From the NCBI RefSeq assembly GCF_000733125.1, contig NZ_JPHU01000001.1:310001-374000 (forward strand): 64,000 nucleotides of DNA, given 5' to 3'. This stretch comes from Parvularcula oceani. GTDB lineage: Bacteria; Pseudomonadota; Alphaproteobacteria; Caulobacterales; Parvularculaceae. Position 1 is the first letter of the stretch, and every line of letters begins with the position of its first letter. A program made the translations under genes and the position numbers. The notes beneath the pieces were generated by a model. The model worked only from the letters and a program-made list of their open reading frames with translations. It was not told the origin of the DNA and searched no databases. Positions 52,738-61,043 of the stretch are shown piece after piece.

Positions 52738-54681
52738 ATGCGGCAAGCGATGTTTCGAACCTCTCTTCGGCGCTGCGGCGCCCTCCTCTCCCTCCCCCTT
52801 CTCGCGCTGGCCGCGCTTCCGGCACAGGCGCAGACGCCATCGGCATTGCAGGACCGGGCCCATGGAGAGAGCGCGCTTCAGGTGCAGATCTTCCTCCTGC
52901 GCCATGCCGAGGCGGGCAGCGGCAGCGCCGATCCCGCATTGACGGAGGAAGGCCGGCAGAGGGCCGAGGCGATTGCGGAGCAGCTCGCCGACGTGCCCTT
53001 CGAGGCGATCTATACGACGGACTATCGGCGCACCCGGGAGACGGCCGCGCCGCTCGCCGAGGTGATCGGGCTCGAACCCCGCTTCTACGACCCGCGCGAC
53101 CTTAGGGGCTTCGCCGCCACGCTGGCGGAGAGCGGCGGACCGGTCCTCGTGGTGGGGCATTCCAACACCACCCCAGCACTCGTCGCCCTGCTCGGCGGCG
53201 CGCCCGGCGCGCCGATCGCGCATGACGATCACGACCGCCTCTACTGGCTCGACGGGAACAGGACCCGCCGCCTGACGGCGGGGGGCATCGCGCCGCTCCT
53301 CCTTGGCCCTTGCGAGGCGGCAGGCCTGCCTGCGGGAGCGCGGTGCGGGACCTATTCGGTTCCGGAAGGCGGCAGCCCGCAGCGGGATATCCCGCTGCGG
53401 GTGGCGCTGCTTCCGGGAGGGGAGACGGCCGCAGCTAGCCCAATGCTGGCCGTCCTCCCAGGAGGGCCGGGCCTCGGCGGTTCGCATGTTGCCGCCGGGG
53501 TCCGGCAGATGCTCGGCCCCCTCACCCAAGGCCGCGACGTGCTGCTGGTGGACCAGCGCGGCACGGGCGGCTCGAACCCGCTCGTCTGCGAGCAGGGGGC
53601 GAGCCTCGGCGAGGCGCTCCTGGCCCTCGGCCGGACGGATGTAGAGAGCCTTGCGGCCTGCAAGGAGGCGCTGGAAACCCGCGCCGACCTGACCCGCTAC
53701 ACGACCCCGCTCGCCGCCGACGACCTCGACCGCATCCGGCAGGCGCTGGGCGAGCCAGTGCTGGACCTCTTCGGCATGTCCTATGGCAGCCGCCTTGCGC
53801 TCGAGGCCATGCGGATGCACCCCGATGGCGTCGGCGTCGCCATTCTGCGTGCCGCGGCTCCGCCCGCTATGAAGCTGCCGCTCTTCACCCCGCGCGATGC
53901 GCAAGCCAGCCTCGACCGCCTGATCGCGGCCTGCGCCAAACAGGCCGCCTGCGCCCGCGCCTATCCCGACCTTGCGGGCGATGTGGGCCGGGTCCTGAGC
54001 CGTCTCGCCGAAGGTCCTGTCACCGTCTCCGTCACCGATCCGCGCGACGGGCAGGTCGAAGAGGTCGCCTTCACGCATGAGGCGTTCACGACCAGCCTCT
54101 TCTTCCTCCTCTACGTGCCCGAACTCTACGTCCACCTGCCGCGTCTGGTTCATACGGCGGCGGAAGGCGACTTCGCGCCCCTCGTCGGGATCACGGGACC
54201 GATGGTCGCCTCGACCCTCGGCCAGATCGCAGAGGGGCTGCGCCTGTCGGTCCTGTGCGCGGAGGACATCTCCCGCATCGATCCCGCTTCGGTCGAAGAG
54301 GCGACGCGAGGTACCTTCTTCGGCACCATGCCCGTGCGCAGCGACATGCAGGCCTGCGAGATCTGGCCGGTGGCGCAGGTCGAGCCGGGCTTCTTCGAAC
54401 CTGTGAGGGCGGACACCGAAACCCTCATCATCTCCGGCGGCTTCGATCCAGTGGCGGGGCCGGACTGGGGCGAAGCGGTTGCCGAGGCGCTGCCCAATGC
54501 GCGCCATATCGTGGTCCCCGCCGCCTCGCACTATCCCCCCGTGCCGCGATGCGCGGCCGGACTGGCGAGGACGCTGCTGGAAACGCGGACCCTCCCCGAG
54601 GGCAGCGATCCTTGCGCCGATGAGCCCGCCGCTGCGACCATCGTGGTGCCGCAGGCGCGCGCGGAGGAGGCCCGGCAGTGA
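52738..54681 (+). CDS. Histidine phosphatase - alpha/beta-hydrolase (TAP-like) fusion, exported
   Basis: A 647-residue protein with a signal peptide (residues 1-31, ending ALPAQA). Residues about 45-195 are a histidine-phosphatase (phosphoglycerate-mutase) domain: the RHG-type motif in IFLLRHAEAG and the second His in LVVGHSNTTPAL. Residues about 220-640 are an alpha/beta-hydrolase of the tripeptidyl-aminopeptidase type: oxyanion region (VLPGGPGLGGSH), VDQRGTGGSNPL, nucleophile GMSYGSRLAL, Asp in ISGGFDPVAGPD and His in AASHYPPV. The two domains are joined by a short Cys-containing linker. A GTGA overlap couples it to the next gene. Confidence 0.88.
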   Translation: MRQAMFRTSLRRCGALLSLPLLALAALPAQAQTPSALQDRAHGESALQVQIFLLRHAEAGSGSADPALTEEGRQRAEAIAEQLADVPFEAIYTTDYRRTRETAAPLAEVIGLEPRFYDPRDLRGFAATLAESGGPVLVVGHSNTTPALVALLGGAPGAPIAHDDHDRLYWLDGNRTRRLTAGGIAPLLLGPCEAAGLPAGARCGTYSVPEGGSPQRDIPLRVALLPGGETAAASPMLAVLPGGPGLGGSHVAAGVRQMLGPLTQGRDVLLVDQRGTGGSNPLVCEQGASLGEALLALGRTDVESLAACKEALETRADLTRYTTPLAADDLDRIRQALGEPVLDLFGMSYGSRLALEAMRMHPDGVGVAILRAAAPPAMKLPLFTPRDAQASLDRLIAACAKQAACARAYPDLAGDVGRVLSRLAEGPVTVSVTDPRDGQVEEVAFTHEAFTTSLFFLLYVPELYVHLPRLVHTAAEGDFAPLVGITGPMVASTLGQIAEGLRLSVLCAEDISRIDPASVEEATRGTFFGTMPVRSDMQACEIWPVAQVEPGFFEPVRADTETLIISGGFDPVAGPDWGEAVAEALPNARHIVVPAASHYPPVPRCAAGLARTLLETRTLPEGSDPCADEPAAATIVVPQARAEEARQ

Positions 54682-55019
54682 GCGGCGCCGACAGGTCCTT
54701 CCTCATCGGCGCGAGCATCACGACCGCGCTCTTGTCCTGCACGCTCGCGCTCGCGGCCGGGTCGCCGCTCCCGCTTCCCGGTTTCGCCCTGAGCGCTTTG
54801 GGCTTCTACGCCGCATCGCGCCGCTCGACGAGCTGGGCGTGGCGCAATCTCGCCGAAGGCGTTGCCGCTTCGGCCGCGGTGCTGACAGCGGCCACCATGC
54901 TGCGCTGGCAGGACCTGCCGCCTCCCGCCAGCATCGGCTTTCTCCTCACAGGAACGGCCGCCTGCGCAGCTATCCTCGGGCTGAGCCTGCAGATCGTTTC
55001 CCGCCTCCGTTCGAAGTGA
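54678..55019 (+). CDS. Small integral membrane protein, hypothetical
   Basis: A 113-residue protein with GTG start overlapping the fusion gene's stop (GTGA). It has four hydrophobic helices: FLIGASITTALLSCTLALAA, FALSALGFYAASR, LAEGVAASAAVLTAATML and FLLTGTAACAAILGLSL, and a basic end (SRLRSK). I recognise no family. Translational coupling suggests a role linked to the exported fusion protein. Confidence 0.6.
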   Translation: MSGADRSFLIGASITTALLSCTLALAAGSPLPLPGFALSALGFYAASRRSTSWAWRNLAEGVAASAAVLTAATMLRWQDLPPPASIGFLLTGTAACAAILGLSLQIVSRLRSK

Positions 55020-55032
55020 TCGAGAAGAGATC

Positions 55033-55563
55033 ATGCCCCTCACGCCGCTCAAATCACTCCTGCCAGCCCTTGCCGTCCTCCTCATGCCGCTCCTTCTGCC
55101 GGCCATGGCCGCGGCGCAGCAGGAGACCGAAGACGGCGCGAGCATCGATGCGATCGTCGACGCCGCCTATGACGTCATTTCCGGCCCAGCAGGAGAGGCG
55201 CGGGACTGGGACCGGTTCCGTGCGCTCTTCGCAGAAGGAGCGAAGCTCTACCCGCGCGTTACGGGCATGCCGCAGGGCCTTCGCCCCTCCACGCCCGAAG
55301 ACTACGTAGCCCGCAGCGGCCCTCTCCTCGAGGAGCGCGGCTTCTTCGAGGGCGAAGTGGCCCGCAGCGTTCACCGCTATGGGGACGTGGCGCAGGTCTT
55401 CTCGACCTATGAGGGGCGGTGGAAAGAGGACGAGGCGCCCTTCATCCGGGGCGTGAATGCTTTCCAGCTCGTCTTCGACGGGGAGCGTTGGTGGATCGTC
55501 TCGCTGGCTTGGCAGCAGGAAGCGCCCGAGCTGCCCGTTCCGGCAGCCTATGAGGCGGAATAG
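55033..55563 (+). CDS. Exported NTF2/SnoaL-like small protein
   Basis: A 176-residue protein with a signal peptide (LKSLLPALAVLLMPLLLPAM, cleavage near AAAQ). The mature part (DAAYDVISGPAGEARDWDRF, then GDVAQVFSTYEGRW and FQLVFDGERWWIVSLAW) follows the helix-plus-curved-sheet pattern of NTF2/SnoaL-like proteins. These act as enzymes, binding proteins or structural modules; nothing here tells which. It is 13 bases after the small membrane gene and may be in the same operon. Confidence 0.72.
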   Translation: MPLTPLKSLLPALAVLLMPLLLPAMAAAQQETEDGASIDAIVDAAYDVISGPAGEARDWDRFRALFAEGAKLYPRVTGMPQGLRPSTPEDYVARSGPLLEERGFFEGEVARSVHRYGDVAQVFSTYEGRWKEDEAPFIRGVNAFQLVFDGERWWIVSLAWQQEAPELPVPAAYEAE

Positions 55564-55566
55564 CGC

Positions 55567-56289
55567 TCAGAGCAGCCGTGAGATCGTCTGCACGACCTCT
55601 TCGAACGGCATGTCGATCACGTCGCCGTCCTGCGGCTCGCCGAGGGCGAGGCTGATCGCCTCCCAGGCATCGGGTGCCTCGACATAGGGGGTGTCTCCGA
55701 TGCCGGCGAGGCGGCGGCCGCGCGCCTCGAACTCCATCACCGCGCCCGATCCGAGAAGCTTCAGCCAGCGCCAGCTGTCGCGATGCATGTCGCCATTCAC
55801 ATAGAGGAACCAGCGGCTGTCCTCGCCGGCGCTGTCGACGTCGAAATAGAGAGCCTGCCCATTGCCCGAATCGGCCAGCACGATGACCCCGTGCTCGTGC
55901 TCGTAGAAGACGGGCCGCACACGCAAGGTGAGGTCCACGGCCTCCCCCTGGCCCGCCTTGAGATCGGCCTTGGCGGCCCGGCGCGCCACCATCTGACGGC
56001 TATAGGCGCTGCGGATGTCGTGGCGGTTCATGTACCACGCCACGAAGATGAAGAGCGCGCTCGTCGCGGCGAAGACGCTGGCGACCTCGACCATGGTGAA
56101 GAAGTCGCTGACGGCATAGACGAAGGCGACGAGGAGCGGCCCGACAAAGGCCGTCGCCCGCGCCACCGGCTGCTTGAAGCCGATCAGGCGCTCCTTGAGG
56201 AACTCGCCCCAGCTTTCGGAAAGTGCCGCCCGCTCGCGCAGGCGCTGCGTGACCTGATCGGGCAGGTCCACCCGCGCCACCGTCAACAT
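55567..56289 (-). CDS. Membrane protein with C-terminal soluble domain, hypothetical
   Basis: A 240-residue protein with two hydrophobic helices near residues 45-90 (ATAFVGPLLVAFVYAVSDFF; VASVFAATSALFIFVAWYM) and a beta-rich C-terminal domain (VRPVFYEHEHGVIVLADSGN through GDTPYVEAP). I recognise no family. It converges with the NTF2-like gene: the stops are three bases apart. Confidence 0.65.
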   Translation of the reverse strand: MLTVARVDLPDQVTQRLRERAALSESWGEFLKERLIGFKQPVARATAFVGPLLVAFVYAVSDFFTMVEVASVFAATSALFIFVAWYMNRHDIRSAYSRQMVARRAAKADLKAGQGEAVDLTLRVRPVFYEHEHGVIVLADSGNGQALYFDVDSAGEDSRWFLYVNGDMHRDSWRWLKLLGSGAVMEFEARGRRLAGIGDTPYVEAPDAWEAISLALGEPQDGDVIDMPFEEVVQTISRLL

Positions 56290-56371
56290 GGTTCCTGCCC
56301 TCGATCGAACCGGGGGTCAGGCTATGGCGGGGCATGTTGAAGCGGCGTTAAGCCAGCCGCGACAATTCTGG

Positions 56372-56400
56372 CCGGCCGGCGCGCCGCGCGCCCCGGCCGG
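56372..56400. other. GC-rich hairpin downstream of the small beta-rich gene
   Basis: CCGGCCGG at 56372-56379 and again at 56393-56400 (self-complementary octamers) can close a stem-loop with further C/G pairing inside. It lies 10 bases after the stop of the 98-residue gene on the minus strand. No T run follows, so it may be a weak terminator. Confidence 0.4.
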
Positions 56401-56409
56401 AAGGGCGCG

Positions 56410-56706
56410 TCAGACGCGCACGGCCTCGAAGGTCGAGTTGCCGAAGGCGCCGAGCTTGACCGGGCCGTTGATCTTGTCGCCGGTCAGCGTGCCTTCGAAG
56501 GACAGGGTCAGCGGCATCGGCTTGGTGACGTCGACGTCCCAGCTCGCCGTATCGCCGTCGACCTTACCGTTCTTGATCGGCGTGGAATCGCCGCCCTGCT
56601 CCATCGTCCCGGTCAGGGCGTCGCCCGACTGCTCGAGGTTGAGCGTTCCGTTCTGCTTGCCCATGGGGGTGTTGATGGTGGCTTCGTACTTGCCGTCGAA
56701 GGACAT
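56410..56706 (-). CDS. Small beta-rich hypothetical protein
   Basis: A 98-residue protein without signal peptide, starting MSFDGKYEATINTPMGKQNG. It has repeated short beta strands and Gly/Asp turns (GTLNLEQSGDALTGTMEQGG, GTLTGDKINGPVKLGAFGN), the pattern of a small calycin-like barrel that may bind a ligand. Similar short proteins occur in many alphaproteobacteria without known function. It follows lpd on the other side of a 95-base gap. Confidence 0.68.
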   Translation of the reverse strand: MSFDGKYEATINTPMGKQNGTLNLEQSGDALTGTMEQGGDSTPIKNGKVDGDTASWDVDVTKPMPLTLSFEGTLTGDKINGPVKLGAFGNSTFEAVRV

Positions 56707-56801
56707 CGGCGTCTCCTCTTCCTGATATCGGATTTCCTAAGGGGTGTGCGGGCCCATGGTCCAGCGAGGCCCGCACTGATGAGCGTTATTATCGCGGCCT
56801 A

Positions 56802-58220
<1,419 letters not shown>

Positions 58221-58302
58221 GGCGCTCCCTTATACGCTTGCGCGCCGCCTCGTAAGCGCTTTACGCCTCTTCTTGCACAGGGCCTGCGTTGGGGAGAGCG
58301 CT

Positions 58303-58734
58303 ATGTCCATCGATCTATCGCCGCTTCTGGCGGCGCCGCTCTATATCCAGATGCATGCCTTCGCCGCCATGGCGGCCTTCCTTCTGGGCATCGTCCAGCT
58401 CGCAGCGCCGAAGGGCACGCTGCCGCACCGGACGATCGGCACGGTCTGGGTCGTGCTGATCGGGATCGTCGTGATCTCGTCGGTCTTCATCCAGCGGCCG
58501 GTCGGCCCCGGCGACCCGTTCCTCGCCCGCTTCTCCTGGATCCACATCCTGACGCTGACGACGGCGCTCGCGCTTCTTCAGGGCGTGTTCCTGATCCTGT
58601 TCGGCGGCGCGAAGATGAAGCGGCACAGGGGACCCTTCATCGCCATCTTCATCGGCGGGCTGGTCATCGCGGGCGCCCTCACCTTCGCCCCCGGCCGCAT
58701 CATGCACGAGGTCGCGTTCGGGGCGCGGAGCTGA
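58303..58734 (+). CDS. DUF2306-type membrane protein
   Basis: A 143-residue protein with four hydrophobic helices starting MSIDLSPLLAAPLYIQMHAF. The pattern HAFAAMAAFLLGIVQLAAPK, GTLPHRTIGTVWVVLI and FSWIHILTLTTALALLQ, with spaced His residues, fits DUF2306 membrane proteins, which may bind heme or quinone. GGGGAG lies about ten bases before the ATG. It is divergent from lpd and converges with tolA. Confidence 0.8.
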   Translation: MSIDLSPLLAAPLYIQMHAFAAMAAFLLGIVQLAAPKGTLPHRTIGTVWVVLIGIVVISSVFIQRPVGPGDPFLARFSWIHILTLTTALALLQGVFLILFGGAKMKRHRGPFIAIFIGGLVIAGALTFAPGRIMHEVAFGARS

Positions 58735-58738
58735 AAGA

Positions 58739-59629
58739 TCAGACGGCCGGCGGCTTGAAGTTGAAGATGAAGGGCTCGGACAGGAGCCGCTCCGGCAGCA
58801 TGTCGTAAGGCGCGCAGTCCACCACTGCGCTAACGGCGCGCAGGCGAGCGACGGACCAGTACCGGTTCCCCGAGCGGTCGATCTGCCCGCTGTTCAGCAC
58901 GCGCGGCGGCCCGATCAGGCTGCCGTCGCGGTTGAGGTTGATCTCAACCGACACGACCAGCTTTTCCTGCTCGGGCACGCCGAGATCGCGAAGCCAGCAG
59001 GCTTCCAACGCCGATTGCAGCATGGCTTCCTCGGAGACGGTCAGCGTCTCGCCGAGGCCGATGCGCTCCTGGTCGCGCTCGCCTGTCGCTTCGCCCTCCG
59101 CCACCTCGCGCGGGCGCTGGCGCTCCTGCGCGTCCGGGTCGAGGTTCTGCAGCGCGTCGTCGAGGCTCGACAGATCGAACGGGTCTTCGGGCTCGGGTTC
59201 GGGTTCCGGCTCGGGCTCGACCGGCTCTGGCTCAGGCTCTGGTTCGGGCTCAGGCTCGACCGGTTCCGGTTCGGGGGCCGGCTCCACGGGCTCGGGCTCG
59301 GGCTCCGGTTCGGGGTCGGCGGGCGCAGGCTCCGGCTCGACGGGTTCGGGCTCCGGCTCCGGCTGAACCGGCTCGGGCTCGGGTGCCGGTTCGGGCTCGG
59401 GTTCAGGCTCCGGCTCCGCCGCAGCCTCCTCGGGTTCCGGCTCGGGCTCCTCTGCTTCCACCGTCTGCGGCACCGACACTTCGCGTGCCAGCTCGGCTTC
59501 GCTCAACAGCTCGACCGGCACGACGGGCACGTAAGGAACAAGGTCCGGCGCGATATGCGGCCAGCTCACCACCATCGCGGCGGCAGCGGCCCCGTGCAGG
59601 AGGGCCGAGAGAAGCGTTGCCTTGCGCAA
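58739..59629 (-). CDS. tolA: TolA/TonB-like protein with Glu-Pro repeat region
   Basis: A 296-residue protein. Residues about 5-24 are a membrane anchor ([20 protein letters not shown]). Residues about 55-155 are a repeated Pro-Glu/Glu-Pro spacer (units such as [13 protein letters not shown]), long enough to span the periplasm. The C-terminal 95 residues form a TolA/TonB-like domain ([20 protein letters not shown]; ending [10 protein letters not shown]). Position directly after tolQ and tolR (five bases after tolR) supports TolA: with TolQ-TolR it would couple proton flow to outer-membrane constriction. tolB and pal do not follow. Confidence 0.85.
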   Translation of the reverse strand: MRKATLLSALLHGAAAAAMVVSWPHIAPDLVPYVPVVPVELLSEAELAREVSVPQTVEAEEPEPEPEEAAAEPEPEPEPEPAPEPEPVQPEPEPEPVEPEPAPADPEPEPEPEPVEPAPEPEPVEPEPEPEPEPEPVEPEPEPEPEPEDPFDLSSLDDALQNLDPDAQERQRPREVAEGEATGERDQERIGLGETLTVSEEAMLQSALEACWLRDLGVPEQEKLVVSVEINLNRDGSLIGPPRVLNSGQIDRSGNRYWSVARLRAVSAVVDCAPYDMLPERLLSEPFIFNFKPPAV

Positions 59630-59634
59630 GGCGC

Positions 59635-60048
59635 CTACTCCGTCAACAGCCCGATGCTGGTGAAGCCGGCGGCGTTCAGCCGGCCCATCACGCGGGCGAC
59701 GTCGTCATAGAGAACGCCCTTGTCCGCCCGGACATAGATCCGCTGGTCGTAGCCCGCGGCGGACACTGCCTGAAGATGCGGGACGAGGTCGTCATAGGCG
59801 ATCTCGCTTTCCTGAACGAAGATCGTGCCTTCGCCCGTCAGCGTCACGGCGAGCGGCTCGGTCTGCTCGGTCAGGGCCTGCGCCTCGGTCTCGGGCAGCT
59901 CCACCTCGATGCCGACCGTGAGGAGCGGGGCTGCCACCATGAAGACGATGAGCAGCACCAGCATGACGTCGACGAGCGGCGTCACGTTGATCTCGGACAT
60001 GGGCCGCGTGCGCCCGCGCCCGCCGCGCTGCTGGATGCCGCCCGCCAT
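59635..60048 (-). CDS. tolR: TolR (ExbD-family) proton-channel protein
   Basis: A 137-residue protein with one membrane helix carrying the proton-related Asp ([20 protein letters not shown]), then a periplasmic domain ending in [18 protein letters not shown]. It is the TolR/ExbD family partner of TolQ. Its ATG shares one base with the tolQ stop (TGATG), so the two are translated together. It belongs to the tolQRA operon. Confidence 0.95.
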   Translation of the reverse strand: MAGGIQQRGGRGRTRPMSEINVTPLVDVMLVLLIVFMVAAPLLTVGIEVELPETEAQALTEQTEPLAVTLTGEGTIFVQESEIAYDDLVPHLQAVSAAGYDQRIYVRADKGVLYDDVARVMGRLNAAGFTSIGLLTE

Positions 60049-60752
60049 CAGTTCGCGCCTTCGAGGCGCCGCGACAGGATGGCCGAGAACTCCGATGCGA
60101 AGCCTTCGAGCCGCACCGCATAGGAATTGAGCGCCGCGGAATAGCGGTTATAGCCGACCACCGCCGGGATGGCGGCGACGAGGCCGATGGCGGTGGCGAA
60201 GAGCGCCTCGGCGATGCCCGGCGCGACGACGGCGAGATTGGCGTCGCCGGTCTCGGCGATGCCCTGAAAGGCGTTCATGATGCCCCAGACCGTGCCGAAC
60301 AGCCCGACAAAGGGCGCGGCCGAGCCGATGGTGGCGAGGACGGGCAGCTGGCGCTCGGCCTTGTCGAGTTCGCGGTCGACGGTGACGCGCATCACCTTGT
60401 CGATCCGCGCCTGCGCGCCGGGCGTGAAGCTGGAGCCGGTGGTGCGCCCGCGGCCGAGCTCGGTCATGCCGGCGGCGAAGACGGCGGCCATCGGGCTGTC
60501 GGGCTTTTCGCGCACGCGGCGATAGAGCTCGTCGAGCGGCTTGCCCGACCAGAAATCGTCCTCGAAGCGGCGGGCCCGCTTCTTGAGGCGGGCAAAGGTC
60601 ATCATCTTCTCGATGATGACGGCCCACGACCAGATGCTGGCGAGGGCGAGGCCGAGCATCACGACCTTCACGATCGGATCGGCCTGAAGGAACATGCCCC
60701 ACACGCTGAAATCGGTGCCGAGCGTGTTCGTCACCGCGACGGTCTCTTCCAT
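60048..60752 (-). CDS. tolQ: TolQ (MotA/TolQ/ExbB family) proton-channel protein
   Basis: A 234-residue protein with three membrane helices: [40 protein letters not shown] and [20 protein letters not shown]. The last two with TVWGIM and GLVAAIPAV are family signatures. It forms the inner-membrane proton channel of the Tol-Pal machine, needed for outer-membrane invagination in cell division. ATG 60752 ([14 protein letters not shown]) is chosen; the frame is open to 60830 but not conserved-looking. Confidence 0.95.
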   Translation of the reverse strand: MEETVAVTNTLGTDFSVWGMFLQADPIVKVVMLGLALASIWSWAVIIEKMMTFARLKKRARRFEDDFWSGKPLDELYRRVREKPDSPMAAVFAAGMTELGRGRTTGSSFTPGAQARIDKVMRVTVDRELDKAERQLPVLATIGSAAPFVGLFGTVWGIMNAFQGIAETGDANLAVVAPGIAEALFATAIGLVAAIPAVVGYNRYSAALNSYAVRLEGFASEFSAILSRRLEGAN

Positions 60753-61043
60753 CGAGATCTCCTGGCTGCGCCGGTGCGGGGGCGCCGTTCCGACCGGCGC
60801 GGCCTCCGCAAAGCTGTCCCGTTCTAGCACGAACGCCGTGCGTTTCGAGCTAGCCCTGCCGAAGAATGGTTAATGCCCGGTGGAGAGCTTCGTGCGGAGC
60901 GGGAGCGAGAGAGCACTTTCGCGCCCTGCGCCCCTTCTCCTTACAAGCGGGTATAGCTCGCGCAAGCGGCTCATAAATTCGCCTTAACCTACCGCAAACG
61001 TGTTATGGCGGCCTTCGGCAAAGGGCGGCAAGAGAGCACAGCG

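Noticed and set aside
58932..59710. Gly/Ser or Leu-rich plus-strand frames opposite tolA, and the possibility of a CRISPR or minisatellite there
   Set aside because: The repetition is the codon pattern of the Glu-Pro spacer of TolA (units are coding, variable and not separated by spacers). The other frames are shadows of it.
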